This document shows, piece by piece, positions 60,468 to 64,000 of a DNA stretch of 64,000 nt. This stretch comes from Cohnella lubricantis (GTDB taxonomy: Bacteria; Bacillota; Bacilli; Paenibacillales; Paenibacillaceae), in the NCBI RefSeq assembly GCF_014212015.1, contig NZ_JACJVN010000019.1, forward strand, positions 1-64,000, given 5' to 3'. The notes under the pieces were generated by a model. That model did not search any database. It saw only the letters and a list, made by a program, of their open reading frames with translations, and was not told the origin of the DNA. Each line of letters starts with the position of its first letter. Position 1 is the first letter of the stretch. The translations under genes were made by a program, and so were the position numbers.

Positions 60468-60839
60468 ATGCGGCCAGCCATTGGCGAGAGGCATTGGATC
60501 ATTCCCGACGGCTATATTCCGCCGACGAGCGCGGGAACGCTGACGAGCCACGAGTCGGTCTGCGTGCTTAACGTATCTTCCGAGGAAGCGAAGCTTCGCT
60601 TCTCGATCTACTTCGAGGATCGGGAGCCGCTGGAGGATATTCCCTTCGTTGTGCCGCCAAGGCGAACGAAGCATATTCGCACTTCATCGCTGAACAAGGA
60701 GGGGACGCCGATTCCACCCGGCATTCCCTATGCGATCGAAGTGCGCAGCGACATTCCGGTCATCGTGCAGTATAGCCGATTGGATGCGACGCAAGCCGAG
60801 AACGCGCTCATGTCCGTCGTTGCTTATCCGATCAAATAA
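60468..60839 (+). CDS. Sensory rhodopsin transducer (ASRT) family small protein
   Basis: 123 residues. The sequence pattern IGERHWIIPDGYIPP, SHESVCVLNVSSEEA, RFSIYFEDREPLED, PPRRTKHIRTSSL, PIPPGIPYAIEVRSDIPVIVQYSRLD and the ending QAENALMSVVAYP match the Anabaena sensory rhodopsin transducer family (PF07100). No rhodopsin gene is in the window. Located 18 bases after rhaEW and 21 before rhaA, so it is co-expressed. Family members are beta-sandwich tetramers reported to bind DNA and possibly sugars; a role in rhamnose sensing or enzyme assembly is inference. Confidence 0.85.
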   Translation: MRPAIGERHWIIPDGYIPPTSAGTLTSHESVCVLNVSSEEAKLRFSIYFEDREPLEDIPFVVPPRRTKHIRTSSLNKEGTPIPPGIPYAIEVRSDIPVIVQYSRLDATQAENALMSVVAYPIK

Positions 60840-60860
60840 GGCGAAGAGGAGGCACCATCC

Positions 60861-62123
60861 ATGTCATCCCCAATCGAACGCAGCTATAACGAAGCCAAGG
60901 AGCTATATGCGAAGCACGGTATCGACGTCGATCAAGCGCTTCGGAAGCTGGAGAAGGTCAAAATATCGATTCATTGCTGGCAAGGTGACGATGTACGCGG
61001 GTTTCTGAACCGCGAGCAGGAGCTGACCGGCGGCATCTCGGTGACGGGCAACTATCCGGGGGCCGCGCGGACGCCGGACGAATTGCGCGCTGATCTTGAG
61101 AAAGCGCTGTCACTAATCCCGGGCAAGCACAAGGTCAATCTTCACGCGATCTATGCGGACACGGACGAGAGAGTGGAGCTGGACGCGCTGGAGCCGAGAC
61201 ATTACGCGAAGTGGGTGGAGTGGGCCAAGGAGCAGGGGCTCGGCCTCGACTTCAACCCAACCTGCTTCTCGCACGAGAAGTCGGCGGACGGCTTCACGCT
61301 CAGCCACCCGGACCCGGCCATTCGGCAGTTCTGGATCGGCCATTGCAAGGCGTCGCGCAAGATCGGCGCCTACTTCGGCGAGCAGCTCGGCCAGACCTGC
61401 GTCACCAACGTCTGGATTCCGGACGGCTTCAAGGACACGCCGTTCGATCGGTTAGCGCCGCGCAAGCGGCTGAAGGAGGCGCTCGACGAAGTGTTCGCGG
61501 AGGAGCTGAACCCTGCGCACAATCTCGACGCAGTCGAGAGCAAGCTGTTCGGGCTCGGCGCCGAGGCTTACACGGTCGGCTCACACGAATTCTACATGGG
61601 CTATGGTCTGCAGCATAATAAGCTGATCTGCCTCGACGCCGGACATTTCCACCCGACGGAAGTGATCTCGAACAAGCTGAGCGCGCTCTCGCTCTTCGCG
61701 GAGGGCATCCTGCTGCACGTCAGCCGGCCCGTTCGCTGGGACAGCGATCATGTCGTCACACTCGACGACGAGCTGCTCGACATCGGACGCGAGCTCGTTC
61801 GCGGCGATCTGCTGGCCAAGACGCATATCGGCCTTGACTTCTTCGACGCGAGCATCAACCGCGTCGCGGCATGGGTGATCGGCACGCGCAACACGATCAA
61901 GGCGCTGCTCCGCGCGATGCTGGAGCCGTCCGCTGCGCTTCGCCAAGCCGAACTCGAAGGCGACTACACGACGCGACTCGCGCTGTCGGAGGAGATGAAG
62001 ACCTATCCGTTCGGCGCAGTATGGGATTATTACTGCGAGCGCCAAGGCGTACCGGTTCGCGAGGGCTGGCTTGGCGAAGTGAAGGTGTACGAGCAAGAAG
62101 TATTGCTGAAGCGCGGAGGTTAA
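60861..62123 (+). CDS. rhaA: L-rhamnose isomerase
   Basis: Converts L-rhamnose to L-rhamnulose. The 420 residues are typical in length, with the N-terminal [36 protein letters not shown] (metal Glu/His region), [22 protein letters not shown] (segment) and [18 protein letters not shown], a metal-binding block. GAGGAGG precedes the ATG. rhaB starts six bases after its stop. Confidence 0.97.
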   Translation: MSSPIERSYNEAKELYAKHGIDVDQALRKLEKVKISIHCWQGDDVRGFLNREQELTGGISVTGNYPGAARTPDELRADLEKALSLIPGKHKVNLHAIYADTDERVELDALEPRHYAKWVEWAKEQGLGLDFNPTCFSHEKSADGFTLSHPDPAIRQFWIGHCKASRKIGAYFGEQLGQTCVTNVWIPDGFKDTPFDRLAPRKRLKEALDEVFAEELNPAHNLDAVESKLFGLGAEAYTVGSHEFYMGYGLQHNKLICLDAGHFHPTEVISNKLSALSLFAEGILLHVSRPVRWDSDHVVTLDDELLDIGRELVRGDLLAKTHIGLDFFDASINRVAAWVIGTRNTIKALLRAMLEPSAALRQAELEGDYTTRLALSEEMKTYPFGAVWDYYCERQGVPVREGWLGEVKVYEQEVLLKRGG

Positions 62124-62129
62124 TCGCCT

Positions 62130-63608
62130 ATGTCCAGCATTCTCGCGTATGACCTTGGCGCCGGCAGCGGAAGGGCCGTCGTTGGGCGGCTGAACGGCAA
62201 TCGCATCGAGACGGAGGAGCTGCACCGCTTCGCCAACGATCCGGTGCAGGTGGGCGATCGACTGCATTGGGACATTCTGCGGCTCTATCACGAACTGAAG
62301 CAGGGATTGCTCAAAGCGAAGCATCAAGGCATTGAAGTCGCCAGCATGGGAATTGACTCGTGGGCGGTCGACTTCGGGATGATCGGAGCGAACGGCGAGC
62401 TCCTCGGCAATCCGTACCATTATCGCGACCGCCATACAGACGGCGCCATGGAACGGCTGCTGGCCGAGGTGTCGCCGGCGAGCATTTTCGACCGAACGGG
62501 CATTCAGTTCCTGCCGTTTAATTCGATCTTCCAGCTCTATGCCCTTAAGAAGGCCAGATCTCCTCTCCTGCGGGAGGCGCAGCGCTTCCTGATGATTCCG
62601 GACCTGCTCCGCTACTTCATGACCGGAGAGATGGCGAGCGAATTCACGAACGCGACGACGACGCAGCTGTACAATCCGATCGACAAGCAATGGGATTCCC
62701 AGCTGCTGAAGTGGATCGGCGTCTCGGAATCGCTGTTCGGGCCGATTGTCCAGCCAGGCGTGCTGGCCGGTGAACTGAGGCCGTCACTGATGGAAGAGCT
62801 TGGCGTTCCCGCGATTCCCGTCTATGCGGTCGCTGAGCACGATACCGGTTCGGCCGTGGCGGCAGTCCCGGCGCTTCATCGCAGCTTCGCGTATTTGAGC
62901 TGCGGCACGTGGTCGCTCATGGGCACCGAGGTGGATCGTCCGGTCATCACCGAGCAAGCCCGCGAGCTGAACTTCACGAACGAAGGCGGCGTGAACGGCA
63001 CGTTCCGGCTGCTGAAGAACATTATGGGCCTGTGGGTTCTGAGCGAGACGAGGCGCGAGTGGGAGCGGGAAGGCCGGATATATTCGTTCCCGGAGCTGAT
63101 CGCGCTGGCTTCTCAAGCGCCCGCGTTCGCGACCTACATCGATCCGGACGATGATCTGTTCTTGCCGCCCGGCAATATGCCGGAGCGAATCCGGAGCTTC
63201 TGCGAACGCACCGGGCAGAAGGCGCCGTCGGAGCCTGGCGAACTCGTCCGCTGCATCCTAGAGAGCCTTGCTCTAAAATATCGTTACGTGCTAGAGTTGA
63301 CGGAGCAATTGTCCGGACAGAGATTTGACGGCCTGCATATGGTTGGCGGCGGCGTGCAGAATACGCTTCTGTGCCAATGGACGGCCAACGCGCTAGGGCG
63401 CCCCGTGTGGGCAGGACCAGCGGAAGCGAGCGCGATCGGCAACTTGGCGGTGCAATGGATTGCCCGGGGCGAGCTCGCCGACATCTGGGAAGCGCGGCGC
63501 GTCATTCAGGGCTCGTTCCCGATATCCGTCTATGAGCCGCAGGACGTCGAGCAATGGGAGAACGCCTATGGGGAATACCTGCGCAAGACGGGGTTGTCCA
63601 AGGCGTGA
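62130..63608 (+). CDS. rhaB: Rhamnulokinase
   Basis: FGGY-family kinase that phosphorylates L-rhamnulose. The 492 residues have the N-terminal phosphate loop AYDLGAGSGRAVVGRL, GIDSWAVDFGMI, PYHYRDRHTDGAM, AEHDTGSAVAAVPA, CGTWSLMGTE and the C-terminal ATPase motif HMVGGGVQNTLLCQWTANAL (segment). The order rhaEW-asrt-rhaA-rhaB places the operon substrates in pathway order reversed. GGAGGT lies upstream of the ATG. Confidence 0.96.
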   Translation: MSSILAYDLGAGSGRAVVGRLNGNRIETEELHRFANDPVQVGDRLHWDILRLYHELKQGLLKAKHQGIEVASMGIDSWAVDFGMIGANGELLGNPYHYRDRHTDGAMERLLAEVSPASIFDRTGIQFLPFNSIFQLYALKKARSPLLREAQRFLMIPDLLRYFMTGEMASEFTNATTTQLYNPIDKQWDSQLLKWIGVSESLFGPIVQPGVLAGELRPSLMEELGVPAIPVYAVAEHDTGSAVAAVPALHRSFAYLSCGTWSLMGTEVDRPVITEQARELNFTNEGGVNGTFRLLKNIMGLWVLSETRREWEREGRIYSFPELIALASQAPAFATYIDPDDDLFLPPGNMPERIRSFCERTGQKAPSEPGELVRCILESLALKYRYVLELTEQLSGQRFDGLHMVGGGVQNTLLCQWTANALGRPVWAGPAEASAIGNLAVQWIARGELADIWEARRVIQGSFPISVYEPQDVEQWENAYGEYLRKTGLSKA

Positions 63609-63634
63609 CGCGTATGCAGGTAACGATTGGGAGT

Positions 63635-63660
63635 GATATAGCGAAGAGATGCGCTATATC
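63635..63660. repeat. 9-bp inverted repeat after rhaB
   Basis: GATATAGCG (63635-63643), eight bases, CGCTATATC (63652-63660). No T-run follows. It may be an operator for the downstream regulator or a processing hairpin. A 12-bp palindrome, GCGCTTAAGCGC, follows at 63689-63700. Confidence 0.6.
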
Positions 63661-63748
63661 GAACGGCCATTGCGAGTTGGCTGCAAGCGCGCTTAAGCGC
63701 GATGGACGATATTGACAGTATAGGTGCCAGGAGAGAGGTTAGGAAGGT

Positions 63749-64000
63749 ATGCTGGTAGCGGAGCGGTATGAGAGAATCGTGCAATGGGTGAATGAGCGGG
63801 GGAGCATGCGCGTCTCCGAGTTGAGCGAATTGTGCCAGGTGACGGAGGAGACGATCCGCCGCGACCTGGACCGTCTGGAGATGGCTGGACGTCTGCGCCG
63901 GTCGCACGGCGGCGCCGTGAGTATTAAGGATCAGCCGCAGCAGCCGGAGATTCCGTATGCGGAGCGTGAGATTACGCATGCGGAGGAGAAGCGGCGAATC
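63749..64000 (+). CDS. rhaR: DeoR-family transcriptional regulator (3' end outside window)
   Basis: ATG at 63749 after AGGAAGG; 84 codons are visible and the frame is open at the window end. The N-terminus (MLVAERYERIVQWVNERGSMRVSELSELCQVTEETIRRDLDRLEMAGRLRRSHGGA, segment) is the DeoR winged HTH, with the diagnostic TIRRDL recognition helix. Bacillus has a DeoR-type RhaR in its rhamnose operon, so control of the upstream operon through the 13-mer repeats is likely. Sugar-binding domain not visible. Confidence 0.9.
   Translation, partial: MLVAERYERIVQWVNERGSMRVSELSELCQVTEETIRRDLDRLEMAGRLRRSHGGAVSIKDQPQQPEIPYAEREITHAEEKRRI

Overview
The window looks like a chromosomal stretch of a high-GC Bacillota, most likely Paenibacillaceae (Paenibacillus or Cohnella type). 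The reasons are: Bacillus-type gene order infB-rbfA-nrnA-truB-ribF-rpsO-pnp-ylxY-mlpA; strong purine-rich Shine-Dalgarno sites with frequent GTG and TTG starts; sigma-A-like promoters; a T-box leader; S-layer-homology and copper-amine-oxidase-N stalk domains; and lipoprotein signal peptides. No rRNA, tRNA, CRISPR array or prophage module was recognised. All assignments come from reading the sequence; no database search was run.

Layout. 1-5443 is a translation and RNA-metabolism operon (3' part of infB, then rbfA, nrnA, truB, ribF), with several genes joined by ATGA overlaps. 5444-11284 holds rpsO with a structured leader, pnp, ylxY, mlpA and dut. After a small DUF2500-type membrane protein, 11937-18291 on the minus strand is a six-gene block: T-box leader, proB, proA, proC, then mtnW, mtnX, mtnB with no visible terminator between the proline and methionine-salvage parts. 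A MtnE-type transaminase (-) and mtnU (+) diverge next to it. A cluster of intergenic palindromes (20528-20760) separates mtnU from a LysR regulator that diverges from leuCD. 24148-27808 encodes two exported cell-wall proteins (amidase, SLH protein). nth and a double dynamin follow, then a heterodimeric ABC exporter.

36524-38393 is the most irregular part: an array of twelve 11-bp units, an IS1595-like transposase gene whose catalytic acids are not recognisable, and two inverted copies of a short dispersed element. A third copy lies after parEC, and the core motif recurs inside the coding linker of a CapA-like lipoprotein. 43384-54889 is mixed housekeeping and regulation (MarR, CapA, RNA methyltransferase-like protein, a divergent two-component system, an Xre-type regulator, pncB, catalase, ABC-F). 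55072-57612 is a group of small enzymes. 58380-64000 is an L-rhamnose operon (rhaEW, an ASRT-family small protein, rhaA, rhaB) followed by a DeoR regulator cut by the window end.

Most distinctive items: the dispersed AAGTGTGCCACTATCCC element and its appearance in a protein linker; the sensory-rhodopsin-transducer (ASRT) homologue inside a rhamnose operon without a rhodopsin; the proBAC-mtnWXB linkage behind one T-box; three phased TTGACA boxes plus a GATAC/GTATC operator at the Xre-type gene; and a lipoprotein that appears to start at ATT.
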